Assembly (NCBI GenBank): GCA_002429045.1
Contig: DIYM01000085.1
Span: forward strand, 13,467-77,466
From: Phycisphaerales bacterium UBA6054
Lineage (GTDB): Bacteria > Planctomycetota > Phycisphaerae > Phycisphaerales > UBA1924
DNA length: 64,000 bases
Direction of reading: 5' to 3'
Both the position numbers and the translations under genes were made by a program. Below, piece by piece: positions 24,333 through 32,637 of this stretch (the first letter of the stretch is position 1; the number at the start of each line of letters is the position of its first letter). Under the pieces are notes generated by a model, which saw nothing but the letters and a program-made list of their open reading frames with translations, had not been told where the DNA came from and searched no databases.

Positions 24333-25589
24333 CTAACTCTGCTCGGGCGACCGGCGTGTCACCACCGTGAGCGTGCTTGCCATTGCATACTTGGTTGTGT
24401 ATCGGAGTCCAACCAAATCGCTTACGGCGAGCCCGATTCCTCGTGCCGACTCTTGGATCAGATCGCTGAGCGTAGACGATGCGGGGTCGATATCGAATGT
24501 GTCCGGCGTGATGGCACGCCGTGAATCGAGGTTGTACAAGAATGCCGGATCGTGCTCTGTGGCGGGGACCATGGGAATCCCACCCGTCGCATCGAAGCAT
24601 GCGACATTCAGATGCTCCTCGAGTTGACACTCCTCCGCGATCTCGGGCGTGGTCAAAAAATCGACGATGTACTGCTCGGAAGGGACAAAGCAGAACTGAA
24701 TTGTTTGTGCGATATCCCCTGATGGATCGGTGGGATCCGCATAGCGGGAATACTGGTAATTCGACAAGCCTGTGAACGCGATCGAGACGGCTTGCGAGCA
24801 CCCCAGCGGCCCGGGCGCGAGGGCGACCCAGCCCCGTCGGCCCTGGACGGTGATCTCGGGCTGCTCGTTTGTGGCGCTCGAGAACTCGGGGCGGAACTGG
24901 TACATCTGTTCGACGTGCATCTTCATGTCGCGAACGTCGATCGCCGGCTCGCCCGCACCCTTCCACGGGATATCCGAGAAAAAGAGCCTCGCGGGCCGAT
25001 CGTTGCGGTACCTGACCATATCGGCGAAGTAGCTGTAGCTCGCGAGCGACTGCTTGTTGTGCTGTTTGAGGTGGGACGGGCCGATGATGACGCCGCGGAC
25101 TTGACAAGCGGCATTGATCCCGAAGAGCGCGCTCTGCACCCGGAACGCTTCTCGGCGCAGAACCTCGCTGCGGTGATCCAGCCCGTCGTGGCCCCAGGCG
25201 GCCGTCAGCAAGTCGAGACGGGCGCGGTCGCCGGCGTGGCGGCCGATTTCTGATTCGAGCCGCGTGATGGCTTCGACCAGCGGTGCGTGGCAATCCGGTG
25301 CACCGGACTTGACAGCATCCGCCAAGAGCTTGAGCCCACGCGTGCCGGGCAGGGAGGCGAGTCCTTTGGCGACATCGGGCTCTGCAATGATGCTCGAAAG
25401 CTGCCATGAGAGCTGTCGGGTCAACTGAAGGCGGTTCGATATCGCCGTTCCTGAATCGGAAGAGACGCCCGCATTGCGGAGAGACTGAACAAAGACCAAT
25501 CGAAACTGGAGGTAGGCCTGCCTGAGACTCTCGGCGATATCAGTTCGTCCGTGCCCGCTTCCAGGGGCCTGTGGTATCCGATTCAGCAT
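24333..25589 (-). CDS. Hypothetical protein, about 418 residues, unknown family
   Basis: The start at 25589 (MLNRIPQAPGSGHGRTDIAE) is chosen because upstream in-frame codons lie in the divergent promoter region. No signal peptide or membrane helix is seen. The N-terminal part looks helical (LRQAYLQFRLVFVQSLRN); the middle is mixed alpha/beta with MYQFRPEFSSATNEQPEITV; the C-terminal third has CFVPSEQYIVDFLTTPEIAE. I do not recognise the family. The stop lies 22 bases from repeat R4, so the gene sits at the edge of an island block, where element-specific genes often lie. It is divergent from the PEP-CTERM-like gene at 25721. Confidence 0.7.
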   Translation of the reverse strand: MLNRIPQAPGSGHGRTDIAESLRQAYLQFRLVFVQSLRNAGVSSDSGTAISNRLQLTRQLSWQLSSIIAEPDVAKGLASLPGTRGLKLLADAVKSGAPDCHAPLVEAITRLESEIGRHAGDRARLDLLTAAWGHDGLDHRSEVLRREAFRVQSALFGINAACQVRGVIIGPSHLKQHNKQSLASYSYFADMVRYRNDRPARLFFSDIPWKGAGEPAIDVRDMKMHVEQMYQFRPEFSSATNEQPEITVQGRRGWVALAPGPLGCSQAVSIAFTGLSNYQYSRYADPTDPSGDIAQTIQFCFVPSEQYIVDFLTTPEIAEECQLEEHLNVACFDATGGIPMVPATEHDPAFLYNLDSRRAITPDTFDIDPASSTLSDLIQESARGIGLAVSDLVGLRYTTKYAMASTLTVVTRRSPEQS

Positions 25590-25631
25590 GCCTGAGCATA
25601 GCCGAAATCTCCGCAAATGTTTCCGTACGGA

Positions 25632-25659
25632 TTGACATGCGGAAAAAATCCCGTAGTCT
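25632..25659 (+). promoter_or_regulatory. Candidate sigma70 promoter for the PEP-CTERM-like gene
   Basis: TTGACA at 25632-25637, a 16-base spacer, then TAGTCT at 25654-25659 as a weak -10 box, about 60 bases before the ATG at 25721. Confidence 0.4.
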
Positions 25660-25720
25660 GCGCAGGTCTTCGCGGCACCCGTTTCCGCGATCATCCCGTG
25701 ATTTCGACTTGGAGATTGAG

Positions 25721-26776
25721 ATGAACAAGCACCATTCCAGCATGGGCCGCCTCGGACTCACCGCTTCGGCGGCACTGGCTTGCGCCGTCGCGGGTGCCTC
25801 AGGCCAGATCCTTGACCCCGGCAACTACCTCATGGTTGCCGAGACCGACGATGACCGCGTGATGCTGTTCGACGCCTTCAACGGCTCGCTCATCGACGCG
25901 GACTTTCTTCTGATGGACGACATCGTCGAGGCGTGGACCGGCAGCGCCTTCGATAGCGCACGCACACCGATCAACGCGATCCAGGTCGGTCAGGAAATTT
26001 GGGTCGGCGACAACGGGGAAGACTCCATCTTCCGTGTCGATATCAATACCGGCAGCGTGATCGGGCGAGTGGGCGGCAGCACTAGCGACTTTATGGGCAC
26101 CGGGGGGCTCAGCGACATCCGGGGCATGGACGTCCTCAACGACCGGGTGTACGTCGTCAACGACGGCGGGAGCAACGGCGCACCCGGCGACGACACCATC
26201 GTCTTTGTCAATGCAACCACCGGCGCGATCGAAGGCGGGTTCGGCCTCCGCGGCGAAGCCGAGGATGTCCTCGTGATGGGCGACGAGCTTTGGGTCACCA
26301 ATCGGGACGGCAACACCTCGATCGGAGACGGCACCGACGACACCATCGACATCTATAACCTCGAAGGCGAGTACCTGCGCACGTTCGCCCAGGGCGGCAC
26401 GTTCGGCACCAACGAGTTCAACTCGCCCCAGCAGATCGTCCAGTCGAGCAACGGCATCCTGCTCGCCAGCGAGAGCTTCCCGGCCGGCATCTTCGAGTTC
26501 GGGCTCGATGGCACCCAGCTCGACTCGTTCCTGAGCGGTGTCGGTGTCCTGGGCAGCCTCGGGAACATCCAGGGCGTCTATGAACTCGGGAACGGCAACA
26601 TCATCTTCTCGGTCAACAACCTCGGCGTCTATACCTTCGACCGAGTGACCGGGGAGGTGGTCCTCCAGGCCGAGGGGGATCCTCTGCTCATCGAGGGGCT
26701 GACGATCGTCCCCGCCCCGGCCCCGATTGCTCTCTTCGGCGTGCTCGGCTTGGTGTCAGCCCGACGCCGGCGCTGA
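25721..26776 (+). CDS. Exported beta-propeller-like protein with PEP-CTERM-type sorting tail
   Basis: 351 residues from the ATG at 25721 (GGAGATTGAG just upstream). The N-terminus is a signal peptide ending near GASGQ (residue 29). The body has repeated blade-like segments (AETDDDRVMLFDAFNGSLID, GDELWVTNRDGNT, NGILLASESFPAGIFEF) as in NHL/beta-propeller proteins. The C-terminus is VPAPAP, a hydrophobic helix and RRRR, a PEP-CTERM signal variant with PAP in place of PEP, recognised by exosortase-type systems. No exosortase is visible in the window. Function beyond surface export is unknown. Confidence 0.85.
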   Translation: MNKHHSSMGRLGLTASAALACAVAGASGQILDPGNYLMVAETDDDRVMLFDAFNGSLIDADFLLMDDIVEAWTGSAFDSARTPINAIQVGQEIWVGDNGEDSIFRVDINTGSVIGRVGGSTSDFMGTGGLSDIRGMDVLNDRVYVVNDGGSNGAPGDDTIVFVNATTGAIEGGFGLRGEAEDVLVMGDELWVTNRDGNTSIGDGTDDTIDIYNLEGEYLRTFAQGGTFGTNEFNSPQQIVQSSNGILLASESFPAGIFEFGLDGTQLDSFLSGVGVLGSLGNIQGVYELGNGNIIFSVNNLGVYTFDRVTGEVVLQAEGDPLLIEGLTIVPAPAPIALFGVLGLVSARRRR

Positions 26777-26902
26777 GTCGTCCTCTCCAATGCACGCAAC
26801 CATGCGGGCTTGGCGTGGACAGCGGAAACGCTGTCCACGCGGTTCCTAGGGCACACACGCAGTGTTTTCGGGTGTGCAGCTTCCACAGGCGAAGGAGCAG
26901 CG

Positions 26903-29275
26903 ATGCGTTTCCTCATGTCACTCTCGGTCCTGATCGCGGTGTTCTCAGGCTTGTCGACCGCCGACGTCATCAACGTGCCGTCGGACCAGCCCACGATCCA
27001 GCAGGCCGTAGACGCCGCGGTTGACGGGGACGAGATCGTGGTGGCTCCCGGCACTTACAACGAGCAGATCAACCTTCGGGGCAAGCGGATCACGATCCGC
27101 TCGGTCGACCCGGACGATCCCGCCACCGTCTCGGCGACGGTGGTGGACGGCGGGAACGACCGCACGCTCCCGGGCTTCCCGCAGCGTGAGGGCCCAGTGT
27201 TCCGCGCCAACTCCGGAGAGACCACCGATACGAGGCTGGTGGGCCTGACCATCACCGGCGGTGCCGCGAACGACCCGAGCATGGGTTCCAACGCAATGTC
27301 GGGCGGGGGCGTACAAGCCTTCATCGGCTCGACCATCACCGTCGATCGCTGCGCCTTTCTGAACAACTGGTCGAGCGGGGCAGGCGGTGCGCTCTACGTC
27401 GCGTTCTCGGATTCACCGATCATCAACGAGTGCACGTTCATCGGCAACGAGACGGCTGGCCTTGGCGGGGCGGTGAGCATACGGCTGGGCGTTGTGGAGT
27501 TCGCTTCCTGCATCTTCCGCGACAACGTCGCCGCCCTCGATGGGGGCGCGGTATACGCCGGCGGCACCGGTTCCGCGGCCGAGTCTGTGACCTACACGAA
27601 CTGCGTCTTCGAGCGAAACACGACGACCGAACGCTCGGGCGGCGCGGTGGCGTCCGTCAACAAGGATGCGACCTTTATCGACTGCGAGTTCAGGGAGAAC
27701 TCCGCCGACCTCGGCCGCGGCGGTGCGATCAGCCACAGCAACGGCATGCTCACCGTCACAGGGACAGGGCGGACGCCGTTCGTGGCCAACTCTGCAGGCG
27801 ACTCGGGCGGTGCGATCAGCATGAGCGGAGATCAACGCGTGCTGCTCGAACGGATCGACTTCCTCGAGAATGGATCGGTGGACGGCGGCGGCGCCCTCAG
27901 CATGTTCCGGGCAGACGCAACGATCACCGGTTGTGACTTTGTGGAAAACGAATCGGGCGACGACGGTGGTGCGGCCGAACTCCTCGGCGTTGACGCAACC
28001 TACGAAGTGCTCGACAGTTCGTTCGAGGGCAACTCAGCCGGCGGAGAGGGCGGCGCGATCGCAGTCTTCGGGGCTTCCGCCCGCATCGAGGACTGCTTGG
28101 TGGTCGGCAACAACGCAACACGATCGGGAGGCATCGCGCTCAGCAACGCACGACGCCCGACCGTCGTTCTGAGGACACAGATCGCCGACAACACCGCGAC
28201 ATCGTTCTACGGCGGGATTTCCGTAACTGGCAACCCGATCCCCCCCTTCAACACGGAAGCGATCGTCGCGATCGAAGACTGCAAGATCACCAGAAACACC
28301 GCGGGAATGGACGGGGGCGGCATCGGCGTGTTCACCGCCCAGTTCACAGAGATCCGCAACAGTGTTATCTCGTACAACACAGCAGGCGAATCCGGAGGCG
28401 GGGCCCGCGTGCAAGGCCAAGAGGACTTCGGGTTCGCGGTGCCGGCGACCTTTATCAACACGCTGTTCCACGCCAACTCGGCAGAAAACGGCGGTGCGGT
28501 CTATGCGTTCGCCACAGATGATCGATTCGTTGGGTGCGTGTTCAGCCTGAACACCGCCACGGTCGCGGGAGGTATCGCGTCCATCTGCGCGAACGTCACG
28601 ATGAACAACTGCACGGCTTGGCTCAACGCGGCGACCAGTGGCGGGTTTGCTTACACCGAGTGCACTAACCCACCCTTCGTTACCCTGCGTATACGCAACA
28701 GTATCTGGTTCGAAAACTCGGCCACGACCGGCAGTGCCGCGCTGATCGACCGGAACTCCATACTCGATATCGGTTCAACGCTCGTTGACCAAACAAGCGA
28801 CCTCGTCACTCTTCGCAGCGGGATGCTCGCAGAGCAACCCGGGCTGATCACTGGCAATCCGCTCTTCGTCAATGCCATCGGTGCTGACGGTAATCCGCTG
28901 ACACCCGATGACAACGACTTGGGACTGTCCGCGGGATCACCGGCAATCGACGCCGGGGACAACTCCGAGGTTCCCGCAGCGCTCGCGTCGGATTTCCTGG
29001 ACATGCCCCGGTTTGTCGATGACCCGGGCGCACCCGACTCAGGCGTCGGCGCGGCGCCGCTTGTGGACCTCGGCGCTCTGGAGCGGCAGCCCATACCAAG
29101 CGGTTGTCTGGCAGATTTCAATGACGACGGGCTATTGAACTTCTTTGATGTAATTTCGTTTATCAGTGCCTACACCGCCGGAGACTCGAGCACAGATCTG
29201 GCAAAGCCGTTCGGCGTGCTGAACTTCTTCGATATCTCGGCATACATCGCACTCTTTGTCCAGGGATGCCCGTGA
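26903..29275 (+). CDS. Secreted right-handed beta-helix (polymorphic membrane repeat) protein with dockerin-like tail
   Basis: 790 residues; GAAGGAG precedes the ATG at 26903, and the frame upstream is not coding-like. Signal peptide, then the classic entry INVPSDQPTIQQAVDAAVDG and PGTYNEQI of parallel beta-helix proteins. Many GGA(V/I) turns follow (GGALYV, GGAVSIR, GGAVYAG, GGAISMSG), as in Chlamydia PMP-type repeats, to about residue 600. The end carries one incomplete and one full LNFFD repeat and GCP, like the tails at 12325 and 19155. Probably cell-surface. The 126-base gap after the PEP-CTERM gene allows a separate promoter. Confidence 0.9.
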   Translation: MRFLMSLSVLIAVFSGLSTADVINVPSDQPTIQQAVDAAVDGDEIVVAPGTYNEQINLRGKRITIRSVDPDDPATVSATVVDGGNDRTLPGFPQREGPVFRANSGETTDTRLVGLTITGGAANDPSMGSNAMSGGGVQAFIGSTITVDRCAFLNNWSSGAGGALYVAFSDSPIINECTFIGNETAGLGGAVSIRLGVVEFASCIFRDNVAALDGGAVYAGGTGSAAESVTYTNCVFERNTTTERSGGAVASVNKDATFIDCEFRENSADLGRGGAISHSNGMLTVTGTGRTPFVANSAGDSGGAISMSGDQRVLLERIDFLENGSVDGGGALSMFRADATITGCDFVENESGDDGGAAELLGVDATYEVLDSSFEGNSAGGEGGAIAVFGASARIEDCLVVGNNATRSGGIALSNARRPTVVLRTQIADNTATSFYGGISVTGNPIPPFNTEAIVAIEDCKITRNTAGMDGGGIGVFTAQFTEIRNSVISYNTAGESGGGARVQGQEDFGFAVPATFINTLFHANSAENGGAVYAFATDDRFVGCVFSLNTATVAGGIASICANVTMNNCTAWLNAATSGGFAYTECTNPPFVTLRIRNSIWFENSATTGSAALIDRNSILDIGSTLVDQTSDLVTLRSGMLAEQPGLITGNPLFVNAIGADGNPLTPDDNDLGLSAGSPAIDAGDNSEVPAALASDFLDMPRFVDDPGAPDSGVGAAPLVDLGALERQPIPSGCLADFNDDGLLNFFDVISFISAYTAGDSSTDLAKPFGVLNFFDISAYIALFVQGCP

Positions 29276-29656
29276 GACGCGGGGCATTGGGCTGAGCGGC
29301 AGTCCACGCCGCGCCCCCGGGACTCGGCTTGGGCCGGGCCTCGGGGGTAGGTCACATCTCCACCGAGCACTGCAAGAACACATACACGGGCGGGTCAGTA
29401 AAGGTACACGCCCGTTCGATGTGTCAGTGCTTCGGAGACATGCCCAAGACGCATGGCCTTTCTGCCGCCGTGATTGATCTCCATGGACCCTAAGCGAGTC
29501 CCGCTGGCTCCCAAGCGGCCGTCGGCTTCCGTGGCTTCGCTGCGCTCGCCGTGTGCAGCCGATCCCCCTGCCAGCAGGGCGGCTCCCGCTTGGTCGCTGC
29601 ACGCAACCCGCTTCTAATCGGTTCCATGATCAACCACAACAGAAAGGAACTACGTC
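29276..29656. other. Gene-free stretch, 381 bases
   Basis: I see no gene. The first 80 bases are very G/C rich (CCCCCGGG and GGGGG runs that could fold) and may end transcription of the beta-helix gene. The last bases provide AAAGGA before the small gene at 29657. Confidence 0.3.
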
Positions 29657-29932
29657 ATGACTGATCAAACCAACCAACCCATCGACAAGGTCATCCTGGG
29701 CACCGTCCAGGTCGCGATCTGGAAAAACACCAACGCCAACGGCTACACCTACTACAGCGTGAGCCACGAAAACCGCTACCGCGACGGCAACGCGGACTGG
29801 AAACCAACCCAGTCATACACCAGGGATGAATCCCTGGTGCTGAGCGGGGGGCGATCCCCTATGTGGCAAACAGTCTCTCGTGCGCCGCCGGCTTCGAGCG
29901 GAGTGAGCCCCGTCAAACGGCAATCAGAGTGA
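29657..29932 (+). pseudogene. Truncated small planctomycete accessory protein
   Basis: The first about 58 residues (VILGTVQVAIWKN, then YYSVSHENRYRD and WKPTQSYTRDE) match, from memory, a short protein common in planctomycete mobile regions, which normally continues into a helical LAKVADLAH end. Here that end is replaced from about 29835 by unrelated Ser/Pro/Arg-rich sequence. This suggests the gene was cut by the insertion carrying the downstream transposase. The start has AAAGGA at good distance. Function of the intact family is unknown. Confidence 0.55.
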
Positions 29933-30071
29933 AGATGGGTCGAGTTCTGGCCTGATCCCCGTTTCCGAGGCCCTATCGCGGTGGGCCAAGAGATTGTTGT
30001 GGGTCCCCGGGGCTAGTTTGGCTGCCATTTTTGTCCAAAGACATGTGGATGTGTTGAGCTGTAAGCCGCGC

Positions 30072-31370
30072 ATGGACCGTATCTTATCGATGTTCCGGCG
30101 GGAGAGCGCGGACATCAGAGGCTCATTGATGCCGGATCGAGACTCGGGCTCCATTTGGACCGCTGTGGACGCCGTTTCCACCCTTTTCATGCGCGGATAC
30201 ATCACCGCTCGTGCCCGCGCATTTGGGCACCCGTCGCCGATGGTCCGCGTCCTAGCCCAGCGTGATCACGCGTACTCGGATGCCGTGCTGCTCGAGCGCG
30301 AACTGGCCATCTTCCGCAGCCAGCGACAAGGTCGAACTCCGAAAATGCGTGCCCACTATGCGCCAAAGGAGCGGGTCGAGATTCTGCAGCTGATGCGGCT
30401 CCGGGGTTGGTCGGCAAAAGAAGCCGCAGCTCACTTCGTTGTTCATCCCAACACCATCCGCAACTGGAAACGTTCACTCCGGGGCAAGCACAAAGCCAAG
30501 CAAGTGGTGGGGGACCCGCCATGGAACAAGTTCCACGAAGGTGTGCGGTGGCTCGTCCACGAGATCCGCAGCCTGTGCGCGGAGCGCGACTTCGGGACAC
30601 GAACGATCGCTCGACACATCATGCGGTCTGGGATCCAGGTCAGCAGGGCATCGGTGAGACGCATTCTCGAGGAGAAAGATCCAAGACCTGTACGAGTTGA
30701 AATCATTCCGCAGATCAGGCATCAGAAGACAGCACCTCATCACCTTCTCTGTCCTCGGCAGGCGCATTACGTTTGGCATATCGATCTGACGACGGTCCAC
30801 TTTCTCTGTATGCGCTTCGAGATCACAGCGATCATCGACGGCTACAGCAGGAAGATCGTTGGATTGCGTGCATTTAAGAGCTCGCCGACGACAAGCGACT
30901 TGCTCAAGCTGGTCGATTCCGCGATTGCTACAGAAGCATGTCCTTGCTTCGTCATCACCGATCGTGGTGGGCAGTTTCAGAAGGCGTTTCATCTGGCGAT
31001 GATCGAGCGGGGCATCAGGCACGCACGCAGTCCGGCGCGGGTCTGGCAGTTCAATGCCAAGGTGGAGAGGCTGTTCTGGAGCCTGAAACGTTGGTGGCGT
31101 GTCTCGCTCATTCCACCCAACCTTGGTGCGATCCAGAAGCGGCTGGACGCATACACCAAGTGGTACAACCGCTATCGACCACATGCAGTTCTCGGTACAC
31201 TGACTCCTAGCGAGGTGGTGGCAGGAGCGCCTGCCCGCCAGCCAATCAGATTCACGGAAGGAGGTGAACTCGAACCCAGCATCACGATCAGGCGACAGAA
31301 CGTCGGCAACGATCCTCAATTGCTTTATCCGGTGATCAAGGTGAGGCCAAGACATCGTACGGCGGCGTGA
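30072..31370 (+). CDS. DDE transposase/integrase-core protein (IS481-like)
   Basis: About 432 residues from the ATG at 30072 (an in-frame ATG at 29994 is also possible). The N-terminal half has two helix-turn-helix-like segments (APKERVEILQLMRL with WSAKEAAAHFVVHPNTIRNW, then GTRTIARHIM). The rve catalytic core follows: first Asp in VWHIDLTTVHF, second Asp in FVITDRGGQF, and Glu in FNAKVERLFWSLKRWW, then the YNRYRPHAVLG tail. It appears intact. Terminal inverted repeats were not found by eye. It lies between a truncated gene and the tRNA-Ser attachment site. Confidence 0.85.
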   Translation: MDRILSMFRRESADIRGSLMPDRDSGSIWTAVDAVSTLFMRGYITARARAFGHPSPMVRVLAQRDHAYSDAVLLERELAIFRSQRQGRTPKMRAHYAPKERVEILQLMRLRGWSAKEAAAHFVVHPNTIRNWKRSLRGKHKAKQVVGDPPWNKFHEGVRWLVHEIRSLCAERDFGTRTIARHIMRSGIQVSRASVRRILEEKDPRPVRVEIIPQIRHQKTAPHHLLCPRQAHYVWHIDLTTVHFLCMRFEITAIIDGYSRKIVGLRAFKSSPTTSDLLKLVDSAIATEACPCFVITDRGGQFQKAFHLAMIERGIRHARSPARVWQFNAKVERLFWSLKRWWRVSLIPPNLGAIQKRLDAYTKWYNRYRPHAVLGTLTPSEVVAGAPARQPIRFTEGGELEPSITIRRQNVGNDPQLLYPVIKVRPRHRTAA

Positions 31371-31563
31371 TAATCGTCGTTTGGAAGGGTGCAACAGTCT
31401 CCTGGCCCCTCGCTGTGGAACAGGGAACACGGAGGCAGCGCGGGGACATCCCTCGAATCGCCACGAGAGACACTCGGCGTGATTCGGGCAATCTTTGGCT
31501 GATCTGAGCTGAGTGCGATTTCGCAGAGACGCTCGATACCGCGCCGTTCGCCCCAAAACGGCC

Positions 31564-31593
31564 GAAACGGCGTCACATCAGGGACGCCGTTTC
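31564..31593 (-). terminator. Terminator of tRNA-Ser(CGA)
   Basis: GAAACGGCGTC (31564-31574) and GACGCCGTTTC (31583-31593) form a perfect 11-bp stem with an 8-base loop. On the minus strand it is followed by GGCCGTTTT. It lies 18 bases beyond the tRNA 3' end. The loop word ATCAGGGACG recurs beside R1 at the same spacing. The 193 bases from here to the transposase stop hold no gene. Confidence 0.8.
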
Positions 31594-31611
31594 GTACATG
31601 TCGAAAGACAA

Positions 31612-31698
31612 CGGAGAGGGGGGGATTCGAACCCCCGATGACCCGGAGGCCATACTGGATTTCGAATCCAGCGCATTCAACCGCTCTGCCACCTCTCC
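31612..31698 (-). tRNA. tRNA-Ser (anticodon CGA)
   Basis: 87 bases. Acceptor GGAGAGG pairs with CCTCTCC and the discriminator is G; CCA is not encoded. The anticodon stem CTGGATT-CGA-AATCCAG, a long variable arm (class II) and the T-arm GGGGGTTCGAATCCCCC are all clear. Its 3' 19 bp are the unit repeated through the island. Confidence 0.96.
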
Positions 31699-32029
31699 AG
31701 GGTATTTGGTCGCAGAGCTACGACCTGCAAGAGCCCATCGTAGGCCAGCCCCGCACGCCCGCCAAGTGCCCCAGCGCATACCGCCGGTCCCGGCAAGTCG
31801 ACGGTGCCCGCATAGGCACCCCACCCGCGTGAGCAGCCCGAATCCGCCGGGCGGCCGCGTCATCACTAGAGCACGCTCATCCGGATCGTCGTGACGACCA
31901 TCGCCGTCCCCGCAGCCCTCGCTCAGCGTACGCGGTCGACGTCGTCGGCCATCAGTTCAATGCTGGCATCCCCGGCACCGTCAACCCCGGGCCAGACCCT
32001 CACCGACACCCTCGTCACCGAAGACGACC
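31699..32029. other. Gene-free stretch, 331 bases
   Basis: I see no supported gene between the tRNA and the end of coaC. It should contain the tRNA-Ser promoter on the minus strand just right of 31698, but no clear boxes were identified. Confidence 0.3.
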
Positions 32030-32614
32030 TCAGCCGCCAACCGAGCGTCTCAACGCCTCGATCAGGTCCTCGGGCTCGACCATGCGTCCCGTGCCGACAT
32101 GCCGGCACGCCTGCCAGCCCACCCCGGGCCCGACCAGCACGTACCCGTCATCCTCGAGCCGGGCCGCGTTCCGCTTGGTGCTCGCCTGGCCCCACATCTG
32201 ATCGTTCATCGCCGGAGCGAGCAGCGCCGGCTTGCTCGACCGGTCCACCGCGCTCAACGCCAGCGTGACCACGTCATCGGTCCGCCCGGTCACCAGCTTG
32301 CCCATCATGTCCATCGTGCACGGCGCCACGAGCACCGCGTCACACCGATCCGCGATCGCGATGTGCTGAGGGTCGTGGGCCTCGCTGTGCTGCCACTGGC
32401 TCGTGTACACAGGCCGACCGGACAACGCCTGGAACGTCAACGGCTGCACGAACCGCGTCGCCGCATCCGTCATCAGCACCGTCACCCCGGCCCCCGCCTG
32501 GGCGAGGCGCGACACCACCGTGCACACCTTGTACACCGCGATGCCCCCCGAGATCCCGATCAGGATCTCTCGGCCTTCGAACGTCCCTCGCAGTTCCGCG
32601 GGGTCGAGCGTCAC
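32030..32614 (-). CDS. coaC: Phosphopantothenoylcysteine decarboxylase (CoaC-type flavoprotein)
   Basis: 194 residues from a GTG at 32614; earlier in-frame codons are not conserved-looking. A flavoprotein fold with GISGGIAVYK at the start, VLVAPCTMDMMGKL in the middle and the family motif PAMNDQMW, which covers the reactive cysteine substrate. It decarboxylates 4'-phosphopantothenoylcysteine in coenzyme A synthesis. The CoaB synthetase half found in bifunctional Dfp proteins is absent, so a separate coaB should exist elsewhere. 23 bases downstream of rpoZ on the same strand, a gene pair often seen in bacteria. Confidence 0.9.
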   Translation of the reverse strand: MTLDPAELRGTFEGREILIGISGGIAVYKVCTVVSRLAQAGAGVTVLMTDAATRFVQPLTFQALSGRPVYTSQWQHSEAHDPQHIAIADRCDAVLVAPCTMDMMGKLVTGRTDDVVTLALSAVDRSSKPALLAPAMNDQMWGQASTKRNAARLEDDGYVLVGPGVGWQACRHVGTGRMVEPEDLIEALRRSVGG

Positions 32615-32637
32615 GCGACTACCGCCTCCCGTCCTGA

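Larger units (their letters stand above)
4542..31698. mobile_element. Composite genomic island accreted at tRNA-Ser(CGA)
   Basis: Seen directly: the 3'-terminal 19 bp of the tRNA-Ser gene at 31612-31698 recur at 4542-4560 and 19216-19234 exactly, and at about 12388 and 24289 with small changes, all in one orientation and each just right of a hairpin. Known: many elements integrate at tRNA 3' ends with a crossover in the T-loop, and repeated use of one site leaves tandem islands separated by displaced tRNA tails. Inferred: blocks 4542-12387, 12388-19215, 19216-24288 and 24289-31611 are successive insertions. The interior carries IS remnants, a transposase and accessory genes, but no intact integrase or conjugation genes. 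The left limit is uncertain, since the RND genes before 4288 could also be foreign. Confidence 0.55.

Noticed and set aside
24328..25407. 359-codon minus-strand frame overlapping the unknown gene
   Set aside because: Arg/Ala/Pro-rich shadow in another frame; the frame of 24333-25589 has balanced composition and a plausible start.
31598..31894. Plus-strand frame across tRNA-Ser
   Set aside because: The peptide GEGGIRTPDDPEAILDFESS is simply the reverse strand of the tRNA gene translated, a frequent false annotation.
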